64,000 nucleotides of DNA from Flaveria trinervia (Eukaryota > Streptophyta > Magnoliopsida > Asterales > Asteraceae): the NCBI GenBank assembly GCA_025506515.1, contig CM046451.1, positions 65,241,635 to 65,305,634 on the forward strand. Reading direction: 5' to 3'. Below, piece by piece: positions 20,641 to 32,981 of the stretch. The notes under the pieces are model-generated. The model had not been told where the DNA came from, ran no database searches, and worked only from the letters and a program-made list of their open reading frames with translations. Positions within the stretch are counted from its first letter, which is position 1, and each line of letters opens with the position of its first letter. Position numbers and translations under genes: made by a program.

Positions 20641-22627
20641 GAAGATCCTCAAGTCATATATGTTCAGCTCCAGTTGGAACCACTTTTGCAAATGAAGTTT
20701 CTATTAGTACAACGATAACAATCTCAGCTGATACATCTGGTATGCCTTCAAATTCCAGCTCAAAGACTCTACAACCAGATAAGAACACCTCAACTATGGA
20801 AGATAACAATGGTGGTGGTGATAGTGACCAAGAATTTCTTGATGCCACTAATCACAACATTGATGAGAACATCAATGATGTCACACACTACTTGGATCAA
20901 GTTTCACTTGAAAAGTGTGCTCATGTGGTGATCTCTCTCAAATTTAGATATCTCTCAACAACTTGCTATGATCCCTCAGCTTAGGATCCACAAGTCTTAC
21001 CTACCACAAACATCATTGGAGATGTTGTCTCAGGGGTAAAGACAAGAGGACAAACTCATGAAGCAAATGTTTGTCTTCACTCTTGTTTTCTATCCCAGAT
21101 AGAGCCAAAGAAAATTTATGAAGCTCTAAAGGATGGAAGTTGGGTTGAAGCTATGCAACAAGAGCTGCTTCAATTCAAAAGGCAGAAAGTTTGGAACCTT
21201 TGTCCTCTTCCTTCTGGGAAGACTACAATTGGAACCAAATGGGTATTTAGGAACAAGAAAGATGATAGAGGCATCATCATCAAGAACAAAGCTAGACTGG
21301 TTGTTCAAGGATACACACAAGAAGAATGGATTGACTACACTGATGTCTTTGCTCCAGTGGCAAGATTAGAAGCCGTTAGGATATTCCTGGCATGTGCTGC
21401 ATCCAAGAACTTCAAGGTCTTTCAACTTGATGTGAAGTGTGCCTTTTTGTATGGAGTGATAGATGAAGAGGTTTATGTCAAACAGCCACCAGGTTTTGTA
21501 GATCCTGATCATCCTGATTATGTCTGCAAGCTTGACAAAGCTCTCTATAGGCTGCATCAGGCACCCAGGAAATGGTATGAGACACTATCTAAGTATCTTT
21601 GTAAACATGGATATAGAAGAGGTACTATAGATGGAACTCTTTTCATCAAAGAACAAGGAAAAGACATATTGCTAGTTCAAGTATATGTGGATGACATCAT
21701 CTTTGGTTCAACTAATCCAAAGCTCTGCAAAGACTTTGAGAAGCTGATGAAAGACAGAATTGAAATGAGTGCCATGGGGGAACTCAATTTCTTTATGGGA
21801 ATTCAAGTGGAGCAAGTTGAAGATGGCATCTTCATAAGTCAGTAAAGTATGTTCAGGACATACTCAAGAGGTTCAATAGGACTGACTGTAACATTGCTAA
21901 CACACCCATAGCTAGAAACCACTCTCTTAGTCCTGATCTTGAGGGGGAGTGTGTAGATGAGCACTTATATTGGGCTGTGATTGGGTCTCTTATGTATCTT
22001 ACTGCTAACAGGCCTGATATCATGTTTGTCACATGTATTTCTGCAAGATATCAAGCCAACCCTAAGATGTCTCACGTTATCACTGTCAAGAGGATTCTAA
22101 GATACCTCAAAAGTGCATCAACACTTGGGCTATGGTATCCTAAGAATTTCGAGTTCAATCTATATGCCTATACAGATAGTGATTATGGTGGTTGCAACAT
22201 GACTGCAAAGTCTACATCTGGGGGATGTCAATTTCTTAGTGGAAGGGTTGTCTCATGGCAATGCAAGAAACAATCCTGTGTCTGTACATCAACTGCTGAA
22301 GCTGAATACATTGTTGCTGGAAGCTGCTATGCTCAAGTACTTTGGATTCGAAATTAGATGCTGGACTATGGGTTAAACTTCAAGGAGACTCCTATTCACA
22401 TAGACAACAACAGTGCTATCTCAATCACAGAGACCCCTATGCAACACTCAAGGACAAAGCACGTGAATTTGAGGTATCATTTGATAAGAGATGACTATGA
22501 AAAAGGATTAATTAAACTAGTCAAAGTTCACAAAGATGATCAATATGTTGAATAGTTTACAAAGGCCTTTGACGAGCAGAGATTTAAATATCTAATATCA
22601 GCTATTGGGATGATAAACTTTGAGTAA
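20641..22627 (+). pseudogene. pol: A1 integrase-RT linker, reverse transcriptase and RNase H
   Basis: A Ser/Thr-rich linker (to about 21090) leads into copia RT. RT is open from 21153 to 21845 with FQLDVKCAFLYG, VYVKQPPGF and an intact YVDDIIFGS (about 21685). A one-base deletion in FISQ/SKYVQDIL (near 21842) shifts the frame. RNase H resumes at 21977 with YTDSDYGGC, STAEAEYIVAGSC and HIDNNSAI, interrupted by TAG in IRN*MLDYG and in YVE*FTKAF. The protein ends MINFE at 22627. Confidence 0.9.
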
Positions 22628-23334
22628 TATTTTCTTAAAACTAATTCTTATTATTTCATTAAAAGTTATGTGTGTCCTAAGTTGTCTAGTTCATCACTTT
22701 CATAAGCTCATATTTTCTTTGGATGAAAATTTCTTTTTGAAGACTTTTCTTAGACCTTTGAAAATTTCTGATACTTCGGAAGTTATGCTTTTAACTTCGG
22801 AAGTAAATCATGTCTTCCAAATAAACAACTGTCTAAGAAATTTACCTTCGGAAGTGTTTTCAAATTTATCTTCCGAAGCTTAAATACTTGTCTCAGGCAC
22901 TTACATATTTTCAAGGACTATTTACTTCCGAAGCAAAATTAACTCTCGGAAGCTTTGTTGGTTTATATACAAAGCATTCAAGTTTTAATTTCTCTTCCAA
23001 AGCAAAATTCTCTAATCACAAATCCTTCCGAAGTCATTTTAGCTTTGGAAGCTTTTTAATTAAAACTTCTGAAGATAATTAACCTTCGGAAGCTTTTAGA
23101 CTTCCAATAATACTACTTTTTGTGCAAAAGTAAACTACTTTTTTAGAGGTGGGACTGACATCCAGATTTCAAAGTTTATCCTCTTTCATTAAACTTTATC
23201 TGAAATCCTTCTCACATATAAACCCAACGGTTTCCCCCTCTTTCTATCATCTGTTCTTCCTCCAAACCTAAAACCCCAAATTTATCTATAAAATTTCTTT
23301 CTTTCTTCTTTCTTCGTCGTTAAGCTACTTCAAA
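22628..23334 (+). other. A1 pol-ORF3 spacer with CTTCGGAAG words and C/T-rich leader
   Basis: A non-coding stretch. It contains seven exact CTTCGGAAG or CTTCCGAAG words between about 22770 and 23095, a TATAAA at 23217, and a C/T-rich leader rich in TTTCTTTC directly before the ORF3 ATG. The same order exists in A2 (45414-46118). Confidence 0.75.
23217..23222 (+). promoter_or_regulatory. A1 candidate internal TATA box for ORF3
   Basis: TATAAA placed 113 nt before the ORF3 ATG, followed by CCC-rich and C/T-rich leader sequence typical of plant 5' UTRs. The distance is identical in A0 and A2. Confidence 0.55.
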
Positions 23335-26300
23335 ATGGCCAACCTTACTCACAGAAATGATCCCAACTTTACCATGCAGCTACACCGACAACACAATCAG
23401 GTTGCTCTGTTAAGCTCAGAGAAAGATCCTCATTTCTCAGAGGTTTGTCGTTTCCTAACTTTTTCACCCTACTTCACCTCCCTAACCATTGATCCTTAAC
23501 TCTATGAGGATCAGTTGCTTGAATTCTGGAAGACCTGCCAAGAGGTCATTATGGATGGGGAGAAGGCAATGTCTGCCACAGTGCAGGGAAGAACAATCTT
23601 CATCACTCCGGCCATCATCAACAAACATCTTCAGCTGGATGATGAAGAAGGTGAGGTGTTTTTCCCAAAGGAAGCTGCCAATCATTCCTTAGAGCAGATG
23701 GGATATGAGGGAGATTTCTCTGTAAAGACCTCTAGGATAGGGAAGGTCTCATCCCAATGGAGATTCCTGCTCCATGTGGTCATCCACAACTTATCAAACA
23801 AGCATGGTGGATGGGACCAGATTCCTGATGATCTCTCCTTCATAATCCATGGAATGGTTCAAGGGGTCAAATTCAGGTATTCTCAGTTTGTTTATACAAA
23901 TTTACTTGCTAATTTAGACTCCTTAGAATATTACATGTTTCCTAGATATGTCCAGTACATTCTTAACTGTGAACTGGGCTTACAGTTGAGGGAAACGGGT
24001 AACATTCTTAAATTGGGACAGATGAAGCCTGACATCTTTAAAATTCTGAGAAGACCCAATGTTGGGTTCTCTGGGGTAGAAACAGCCCTGGTCCCAAAAA
24101 TGTTAGAGCTTATTGCTCAAGGTGACAACCTAGCAGCACAAGCTAGTGTTGAACCCACACCTGCTTTTTCCCAACCACTCTCAAAGCCTCAAATCACCAT
24201 CACTTACCAAAGAAAATCCAAACAAACTCCTGCTCAGGCTATTCAGTCTGTGGAGGCCCCCATATACTCACCCATACAGTAAGAAGTGGACACTGGAGCT
24301 ACCACTTCTTCTAAGGAGCAGACCACTCCCATCTCTTCGAGAGTCATTGTTGAGGTTCTCATGCTCAGCCTGATAAGCTCAATAGCCCAACTGCCTTAAG
24401 CCATCACTCTGAGTCTCAACACTCAAGTGATCAACCTTCAGGGGACAGCTACCATCCCCAGCCTATAGATCTCAACCAACCAATTCCCAACCTTGACTTC
24501 TATACTGATGAAGATAAAGGTTTCAGTGAGTATAATAAATCTCTCTATTTCCACCTACTCAAAGAGAGATGAGTACTCCTGAGTCTCCTACATCAATCCC
24601 ATATCAGTCACCTACAACTGAGGTGGACACTCCTGAACCTGTTCAGGATGTCCATATGGAAGAGGCTCTCACTTCTGAAAGTGATTACATCATTAAAACC
24701 TCAACCATGGCAACTCAGCCCATTGACATCTCAACTGAGACTGCCAGTGAGCTGAGGAAAACCAGCAGCCAAGAACCTCAAGCTGGTGGTGAGAGAGAGG
24801 ACTCTGGTCCAATCATCTCATCCCCGAATGAATCTTTTGATGAAGATGTGGGGGAATCTGAGACTACTGGTGCAAAAATTGTCTAAAACATGCACTTACC
24901 TAGTCTCAAAGGTCAGTCACCTTGAATCTCAGGTGACTACCTTACACAACAGGATCAATGATCAACAACTTGAGATTTCATATCTTTTTTAAGGAAAAAC
25001 TAGCTGGTAGAGCCTTACGGAGAGCTCAACCAGGAACACAAGAACCTATGGATGTCATTGAACTATCTTCCAGCCCACCTATGCAACTGGGTGATGCTAC
25101 CAAAAAGAGGGAGAAAGTCAGTACAACCACAGAACCTGGGAGTTCTTCAGAGAGAATGGACATTCAGGACTCACCATCCTCACTTGTAACTGTGCATTCT
25201 CAGCAACCTCCTCTAGTTCACATTGATGTGGACTACACAGACTCCTTCATACACAGTCTATATGAGGATGGGATACCAAGGGCTATGTCACCTTCACCAT
25301 CTTCCAATCACATCATTAGGTCTAGGTATGACAACAACAGGAAGGCCGTAATCATCATAAGAGTTCAAGGACAACAAGAAGTCTTCAATTTTCAGACCTT
25401 GGACTACTATGAAGGTCTGGATCTAGTCGACATGCCACTTGTCAACCCAAGCCAATCAAGACAAGCTCATAGACTAGCTAAAAGAATCCAAGACAGGATC
25501 ACTGCAAGTTCAGCTTAAGAAGGAGACTTAGGCAATCAGGCAACGTCATCAGTCAACTGGATGTTGAGGCAGACCCTAAGATTAGCTTCATAGGGGAAAC
25601 CTTGACTAAAGGCCTAGTGACAGAACCTGAGACCCTTCTCTCATCATCTCCAACTGCTGCAGAGATCCATATTCCTTCTAAGACACCTACTAGTGAAGGT
25701 GCTTCTCAACCTCTCTTGGGCCTGAGCTCAGATGCTGCAACAAGCGATGAAGGCCAAAGCTCTCTCCACCCTGAGTCACAAAGGTCTGTGAGTGACAAAG
25801 GGAAAAGAAAGATGACATTTGAGGAGATTGTGGAGGAGAAGAGAGAGAGGAAAAGGAGGCTAAGGGGAGAAAGTTCCTCTGTTGAGTCTCCAAGACTCAT
25901 GGAGTTTGCAATCAGGGTTGCCCCAGACCAGATACTCAGAATGATGAGTTAAGGGCAGTCATGATAAACTATCTATAGACTAGGAACTATGACATAGATA
26001 GTGTCATTTCTCTTCCCTGGATGAGTTGAATGAACTGGTTGACCTGGAAAGGTCATGAGAGAAGAAGGAGGCAGAAGATGCAGAACTCCTATTACAAGTT
26101 AAAAAAGAGAGAAGAAGAAAAAGACTGTACAAAGGTATGCCTACCCTCTCCCCAGTTCAAGAAAGTCCTGAACAAGAGGATGTGGTTCAACAAGAACCTC
26201 AGGTAGATAAAGAAGAAGACCTGAAGTGGAGGTTAAGGTTGGACCCATGTCTCTATCCACTATGGATGAGCATATCAGGGTGATCAAGCAAAAGATTAAG

Positions 26301-26906
26301 AGTGGAGAGCTCACTGACTTACACTCCACTCCAAGTCAGGCTCCACCTGAAGTGGAGGTTAAGGTTGAACAACCAGAGACAACACAACCCGGACCTCCTC
26401 AAGCTTCATCTTCTGATCCACAGCAGGGTCAACCTTCCTCTCCATCTGAACCAGAGAGAGTGGACGTCCCAACTGAGAAAGAAAGTGAAGATCAATCTGG
26501 TGCTGCAGGCCGGTCTTCTCAGTTAAAATTTGGAAAGAGAAAGAAGAGGATGGCTTCTAGACCAAAGCCTAAGAAGAAGAAGAATCCTGCATCCCCTTCT
26601 AAACCTCAGGATGAATCAAAACAGCCTAAGGATGTGCAACCAGAGGAAGCTTCACCAACTCCAATTCAAATAGCTCCTCTAGAAATAGGAAGACCCATCT
26701 TGTCTTGGACACACACCACATATCCAGAAAGATGGCATGTTATTAGAGATCTAGGCATTGAAGACATTTATACATGGCAAGATATGTTTCAGTTGCCTCT
26801 GCATGACCTTTTTGACATGAGAAGACACTTTGACAGCCTGAAGGATCCTGATCATCTTATGAAGAAAGGAATAGTGATCATCCTAATGAGGACTGTTAAT
26901 ATCTAA
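23335..26906 (+). pseudogene. A1 ORF3, about 1190 codons, most complete family A copy
   Basis: A large protein of unknown function after pol. It starts MANLTHRNDPNFTMQLH. Order: N-terminal globular domain (23335-24110, with EFWKTCQEVIMDGEKAM, WRFLLHVVIHNLSNKHGGW, YMFPRYVQYIL and GFSGVETALVPKMLEL); Ser/Pro/Gln linker; coiled coil (24895-25000, VSHLESQVTTLHNRI); module 1 (about 25310-25440, YDNNRKAVIIIRVQG); KGKRKMTFEE basic patch (25798); basic KRKKRMASRPKPKKKK (about 26537-26584); and module 2 (about 26692-26830, ILSWTHTTYPERWHVIRDLG) to the stop. A TAA at 23497 and frameshifts near 24290, 24890, 25515 and 25960-26220 break it. No signal peptide or membrane segment is visible. The basic patches suggest a nuclear protein. 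Confidence 0.8.
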
Positions 26907-26937
26907 AGTTTTCAAAGTGTTTTGGTAGCATCAGCCT

Positions 26938-26945
26938 AGGGGGAG
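26938..26945 (+). promoter_or_regulatory. A1 polypurine tract
   Basis: AGGGGGAG, two bases before the 3' LTR start TGTAGAG. Plus-strand primer site. Confidence 0.9.
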
Positions 26946-26947
26946 TT

Positions 26948-27747
26948 TGTAGAGATTAATGAAGAGGCTGATGCAACCTAAACATCTTAAATCTTTCCTG
27001 CATGCTGCACAAGTGCATTAAAGAAGAAGCTTAGGAAGTTTCACACATGAAACAGAAAATACACTAAGCGTGAAGTCTTCCAAAGCCAAGACCAATATCT
27101 TTCGAAGCCAAACATGAAGTCTTCCGAAGCCTCAGAGACAAAGTCTTCCGAAGCTTCAAGTTCATGAAGACAAATTTCTTCTGAAGACTTTTAGTAACAT
27201 GCTTTATCAGATGTATTGTTCCATAAAGCTGGACACCTTTCCGTTGCACCTCTACAAGTCACCAACTTACATGAGTTGGTGAAAAGGTCCATGCTTTTGG
27301 TAACTGTACATGGAGGTCTTGAGTCTGTAACTTTCTACTTTATGTACTTTATCCTTTTTGTAATAGATAAGGATGCGAGCTATGGCATGTCATAATCACA
27401 AGTCAAAAGACAATCTGCCTTTTGACTCTACAATTGATTTTGTTTGTGTCTTGTCAATTGTATCCAGCTGGCTTTCAAAGTATAACCGGCTGTAGGATGT
27501 AGTATAAGTATCTCATGTTCTTGTATCTTTTCCAAATATGCTTTGCAACACTTGTAATAGAAGATAGAGAATGCAATATACTGCATTTTTGAAAACCATA
27601 CACTTGTGTTCTTTGTGTTTTGTCTCTTGCTTTACTTGTGTTCTTAGTATCTCAACACTTGGTTAATCCAGTTTACTGTTTGATTAAAGTTTAGTTAATC
27701 TCCTCTTTTTGTTATTGTGTTGTAACTAACCCCTCAACGATCCTGCA
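26948..27747 (+). repeat. A1 3' LTR (family A)
   Basis: An 800-bp LTR, TGTAGAGATT...CGATCCTGCA, matching both A2 LTRs. The U3 side has CTTCCGAAG and CTTCGAAG-type words (27070-27185). TATAAGTA at 27503-27510 is a possible promoter. The right edge meets family D DNA near the end of its RNase H. The A1 5' LTR is missing. Confidence 0.92.
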
Positions 27748-29170
27748 AGAGTATCACTTATGATAGTCTTTTGATTTAGGGAGTTCACATATGATTAATA
27801 AGACCAATTGATTCTACTAAGTACTCAAACCGTCCTGGTAGGAAGGCTTTAGTAAATAGATATGCCAACTGTTTTTCTGTTGCAATTTGAATCAAAATGA
27901 TCAACCCTTTTTCAGAGTTATCTCTGAGAAAATGATATCGAATTTTGATATGTTTTGTTTTTGAATGTTGAACTGGATTAGCTGTAATGAACATAGCTGT
28001 AGTGTTATCAATGTAAATAGGTGTTTTAAGAAAATTGATCCCATAATCCGGTAGTTGATTTTGCAACCAGAGGATTTGAGAACATCCTACTGATGCAACA
28101 ATGTACTCAGCTTCTTCAGTTGAAACAGAGACATTTATTTGTTTCTTACATTGCCATGAGACTAATCTGGGACAGAGAAATTGACATCCACCCAAAGTAT
28201 ATTTTCTCTCTTGACAACAACCACCATAATCACTATTTGTATATCCATGTAATTCAAAGTTACCCTCGTAAGGTTACCAAAGCCCTAAGGCTGGTTTACC
28301 TTTGAGATACTTGAATATTCTTTTGATAGCAATTAAATGTGATTCTTTCGGGTCTGATTGATACCTGGCACAAACACAAACAGCATACATAATGTCTGGT
28401 CCAGATGCAGTAAGATACATCAAAGAACCAATCATTCATCTGTATAACATTTGGTCAATAGATTTTCCTTTTGGATCAGCTTCAATCTTGCTGTTAACAT
28501 CTGCTGGCGTTCGTATGGACTGACAGTCTTGCAACTTAAATTTCTTCAAGAGTTTGTCAACAAACTTCTCTTGATTGGTGAAAATTCCATCGTCAGTTTG
28601 CTTGACTTGAAGTCCAAGAAAGAAATTAATCACTCCCATTGAACTCATTTGGAACCGAGATTTCATGATTTCTTCAAATTCATTGCACATTTTTGAACTG
28701 GTAGAACCAAATATGATATCATCAACATACACTTGTACACATAAGAGATCATCATTATCCTTCTTTATGAATAAAGTTGGATCAGTTTTCCATCTTGTGT
28801 ATCCATGATGGATTAAGTGTTGTGATAATGTCTCATACCAAATTCTAAGGGCTTGAAGAAGTCCATACAAAGCTTTAATCAGCTTATACACTTGATATGG
28901 AAATTCTGCATCCTCAAAGCCCGAAGGTTGCTTCACAAACACAACATCAGTGATAGGACGATATAAAAATGCTCCCTTTACGTCCATTTGATACACCTTA
29001 AATTTTATGAATGAAGCATAAGCTAGGAAAACTCGAATGGGTTCAAGTCTTGCAACTGGTGCAAACACCTCATCATAATCTATCCCTTCTTCCTGTGTGT
29101 ATCCTTGTGCCACAAGTCTCGCTTTGTTTCTTATTACTACACCACGATCATCAGTCTTATTTCTAAACAA
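27748..29170 (-). pseudogene. pol: D reverse transcriptase and RNase H
   Basis: A third, distinct copia family. RT is one open stretch (29170 to 28436) beginning MFRNKTDDRGVVIRNKARL, with VYQMDVKGAFLY, VFVKQPSGF and an intact YVDDIIFGS. After MLYR a stop and frame loss cover the LTASGPDIMY region (28435-28196). RNase H resumes at 28195 with STEEAEYIVA and IDNTTAMF, ending FEYLVESIGLINHM at 27785. Only 37 bases separate that stop from the A1 LTR, so the D 3' LTR is absent from this position. Confidence 0.88.
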
Positions 29171-30430
29171 CCATTTTGTGCCTATGGCATTTTCTCATTC
29201 AGGTAAATCCACTAAATTCCACACTTCTTGTTTGCAAATTGAAGTAATTCTTCTTGCATAGCTTCTATCCAACTATGGTCCTTTAATGCTTCGGTAACAT
29301 TTTTTGGAACAATTTGAGAAAGAAAACAATAGTAGAAGCACAAGTTTGCTTGTTTTGATTTACTCCTTGTTGTTCTCTCATTCAATGGACCAATAATCTG
29401 AGAAATTGGATGATTCTTGTGAATACGAGATGTTGGAATCTCACCACATTGAACATTAACATCCAGATTTGTTTGGTTTAAGTTGGAAATCTTATGTAAC
29501 AAGTTAGAAGAATGTGGATTGAAGTTTGGAACTTGAGTCGGTGAGTTAATAAAGTAATCAAAGTTACCAAAATCAACTACATCACCAGAGATGGATGATG
29601 TTCCAGACTCAGGTTGCACGAACTCATTACCATCATTAGGAATAGGTTGTGATCCTTCCTAATCAAATGAGATTGAATGATTTGAAGCTGAATTAGCATG
29701 ATCATTGTCATTAAATCGTATTCATGAATCCTTGACAAATGATAAAAAGGGTAGTCTGAGCTAGAATCATCTGGGTCGTCATAATCTAAGTCCTCACTTA
29801 AAGATCCAAGATCTCCTCTAGAGTTCTTCTTACATGTAGAATCACAACAATTTGATTGATTAAACAAGTTAGATTGAAGAGAGTTTGATAATGAATCTAA
29901 ATCAAATAACCATGCAGCATCATTTGCAACAGATGGAAAAGAATTTTCTAGAAATTTAATGTTGAATGTTTCAAGAATTATATTTGTCCTAGAGTTGTAC
30001 ACTCGATAGGCTTTTGAAATAGATGAGTATCCAACGAAAAATCCATTATCAGATTTTGCATCAAATTTTCCAAACTAATCATTTGAATTAAGAATCATAA
30101 CAGGACAACCAAATGATTTTACAAAATTTATGTCCGGTTTCCTGCCAAACATTAACTTATAAGACGTTTTCATTTTATCTTTCACAATTAAGGTTTTGTT
30201 ATGAACAAAACATGCAGTTGATATAGCTTCATCCCAAAAAGTTATAGGAATCTTTGCATTAGCTAACATCGAACAAGCAGCTTCAATCAATGTCCTGTTC
30301 TTCCTTTCAGCAACTCCATTTTGTTGAGGAGTTCTGGGAGCACTGAACTAATGAGTTATCCCTTTCTGAGCACAAAACATTTCAATGTCAGCATTTTTGA
30401 ATTCCGTTCCATTATCACTTCTTATTATTC
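29171..30430 (-). pseudogene. pol: D integrase core end and integrase-RT linker
   Basis: This includes RSDNGTEF (near 30402-30420), SAPRTPQQNGVAERKN (about 30345-30295) and ITFWDEAISTACFVHN, so two of the three catalytic acids are visible. The GFFVGYSSISKAYRVYNSRTN block marks the integrase C-terminus. An acidic Asn/Asp/Ser-rich linker follows (29900-29212). Stops lie at 30072-30074 and elsewhere. The N-terminal half of the integrase and the protease are not found upstream. Confidence 0.83.
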
Positions 30431-30879
30431 AAAGTTGATATATCCACCCAAGCCGAGATGGTCTTGGGTTTTCCAAATTTATCAACAATGGTAAATTGTT
30501 TGTAATGAAGATTATTCAAATCAAGTTTATTCTTGATGAATTACCAATCTTGTTTGGAATTTGTTTGAGTTAGTTTTGAAAGCATTCATACTATTTGATT
30601 CATCAATTTTTAACATGAATTGATGACTAACATTTTTATTAGTCATTCTTACCGATCTGGGTATGAATTGTTCTTGCACATTTTAGATCTCACATAATTG
30701 TTCTTTTGAAAAGATCTCAAACCTAAACAAGGTTGATTAGTTAATCATTGAAATCCATCAATTTGATTTCTCATAAATTGAGGATTAACATAACCTTTGC
30801 TCAAGTTTGAGTTTGCAAATCCTCTTTTAGGTGATTTCATTCTAAAGTACAGTATTTGCAAATCCATCAGTTTGATTTC
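30431..30879 (-). other. D degenerate segment, no domain recognised
   Basis: It lies where protease and the first half of integrase should be, but no DSG, HHCC or first-Asp motif is readable in any minus-strand frame. A 29-bp direct repeat with one mismatch lies at 30751-30779 and 30860-30888. The missing domains are probably deleted. Confidence 0.5.
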
Positions 30880-31851
30880 TCATAAATTTGTAGTATTATG
30901 AGTCTTCTCATCACAACAAGTACAATATTTGTTAAAATAACAATATGCTATAGAATGATTTCTCATGTCACATATGTGAGAGTACTTGTTGAAATAGCAC
31001 TTAGCAGTATTGTGATTTTTCATATCACATGTTTCATAGTACTTTTGTGGAGTTTTAAACAACTGTTTGTTAACTTTTAACATTGACACTTTGTTTGATT
31101 CATTTTTATATTTTGGTGTCAAATAGTTAAACTGTTGTTTTTCATGTTTCACATTTTGATGTTGTGTCATATTGTTTTTCATCTGTTTAACATGAACTTC
31201 CTTCTCGAATTTCTTATGAAAAAATCTTTTTGCTACAGCGGAAGTCTTAAAATCTGAGCTTGATTTCAGATTAGAGTGAGATTTGTTCATAGAATTCACC
31301 TTGTTGTTTTGAAAAGAATTCATATTTAACTTACCTGCCGACACAAATTTTATCGGTTTAAGTTTAATTGTCTGATTTGTTGCTTTGATCAACTTTTCTG
31401 AACTTTTGTTTTGTTCAGATTTGATTTTTGATGATTTCTTTCTTCTCCTTTGATTCTTTGATTTAGAAGAGCTTGGTTTACTTTTAGATTGAACATGATC
31501 ATAAGAAGATTCCTTTTCAGATTGAACTTGTTCTATATTAATAGTGTTTGAATCATCTGATGTTCCTACCTGTTGTTTATCTTTGCTTTGAACTTTCACT
31601 TCTTCTAAAATAGAATTAATTTGATCAGAAGTGTTTTGTTTTGTTTGTTTAGGTTCATATGATTTTATCTTGATTGGATGACCATTTTTAATCTTTTCTT
31701 GATCATTTTCAACAAACACTTTTATATTTTCCTTTTCTTCTTCATAATTCTTGTTTTTGACGTGAAAAGCTTTAAGTTTAGCTTTGTTCTCAGGAGAATG
31801 ATCATGTGTATTGAAATTCTCTGGTAAAGTGTTTGTGATAGATTCAGGCAT
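30880..31851 (-). pseudogene. gag: D Gag C-terminal region with three degenerate zinc-knuckle units
   Basis: A 323-codon open stretch, Lys/Asn/Ser-rich. It ends in three tandem units resembling CX2CX4HX4C: YETCDMKNHNTAKC, SHICDMRNHSIAYC and CTCCDEKTHNTTN. Each unit lacks at least one ligand (the first Cys is Tyr or Ser in units 1 and 2, the last Cys is missing in unit 3), so zinc binding is doubtful. The UBN2 capsid part is not found between this and the leader. The start shown is only the first ATG of the open stretch. Confidence 0.6.
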
Positions 31852-32728
31852 AGGTTCCGAGTGAAGCCTAATCCTTCTTTCTGTTTATCTTTCCTCTCAC
31901 TTACCAGTTTTTCTACAATTTTTTTTGAACTAAGAAAAAATTGAAAAAGTTTTTGAATATATTTTTTAATTCTAAGTATCAAAGGTGATACGCCTTAATA
32001 GTGTTTAAATGCCCCAACAATATTCAAACGCCCCAACAGTTGATGCGCCTAAGTTGAGAGTTGTCTAAGGGAATGTCTTAGAAAAAATTTTCAAGACGCC
32101 CAATTCTTATGCACGTGAACAGTTGTAAAACGCCTAAACAGTTGTGATGCGCTTACACAATTGTGATGCGCCTACACAGTTTTCAAACGTCTAAACAATG
32201 ATGATACGTCTGGACTCTCTCTTCAACGGTGGTCAAACGTCTGAACTGAAAACGTCTATACAGTGTTAATGCGGCTAAACAGTTGTCAAACGCCTAACAC
32301 TTAGACAATTTTTCAGCAAACTTCAACCCTAATGCGCCACATTCATCATGTTCATATGAATGTAACAGACTCAAATGTTCTGAAAATCTTCAAAAGTTGA
32401 TGAATTGGATTGAAACTTTTCAATTATATGAGTTTTATGCCGATAATCATTCTTCTGAAATCAATTTCTATCAATATCAACAACAAATCAATTAATTTGC
32501 AATTTTCAGTTCGAAAAAGTAATGAACTTTTCGAACACAAATTCGCCAATTATCTCAAATTTGATGAATTCAACTGCTAATTGTGGTTCAAAACATGTTT
32601 CTGATGATGAAACACATCTGAAATCCATAAGTTTTCATTTGAATTGTCTATCAATCACAGATTCAGTAAGCTTTTTGAGTTTCAAAGTTCGACAAACTTT
32701 AAAATCACTTAAATAACAGCTACCAACA
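31852..32728 (-). other. D 5' leader with GCGCCTAAACAGTTG-type repeats
   Basis: Sequence between primer site and coding region. From about 31985 to 32300 it has ten or more degenerate copies of a unit built from (A/T)(A/T)GCGCC(C/T), TAAACAGTTG and TCAAACG. Part of this, CGCCCCAACAGT (32029-32040, plus strand), is shared with the family B LTR (56221-56232). No gene seen. Confidence 0.65.
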
Positions 32729-32740
32729 ACTCTGATACCA
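32729..32740 (-). promoter_or_regulatory. D primer binding site
   Basis: Minus strand TGGTATCAGAGT, 11 of 12 bases of the initiator tRNA-Met primer site, two bases from the LTR. Confidence 0.88.
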
Positions 32741-32742
32741 AT

Positions 32743-32981
32743 TGATAGGATCAATTAAGCTAATCTATGATGATATATGAACACAACTCAAAGAAAACAC
32801 AAAGTAATCGAATTCAAACAAGATATTAACAAAATTCATAGTTTTATTAATATCAAGCAAAGACAATTAAAAAGTAATAAGCAGTAGTTCGTTCACTCTC
32901 AAAAAACTCTACTACTAACTAACAATTACAAAAATAGTCCTTATACTATTACAAATACCAAAAAGACACATAAAGACAACA
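32743..32981 (-). repeat. D 5' LTR, short (239 bp)
   Basis: Minus strand begins TGTTGTCTTT and ends ATCCTATCA, with the primer site directly after. It is much shorter than the A, B and C LTRs. Its outer edge abuts the family E linker, so D probably inserted into E. No second copy is in the window to test the ends. Confidence 0.78.

Noticed and set aside
21935..21960. GAGGGGGAGTG as a polypurine tract in A1
   Set aside because: It is inside the RT-RNase H coding region (PDLEGECVDEH) and is followed by coding sequence, not an LTR.
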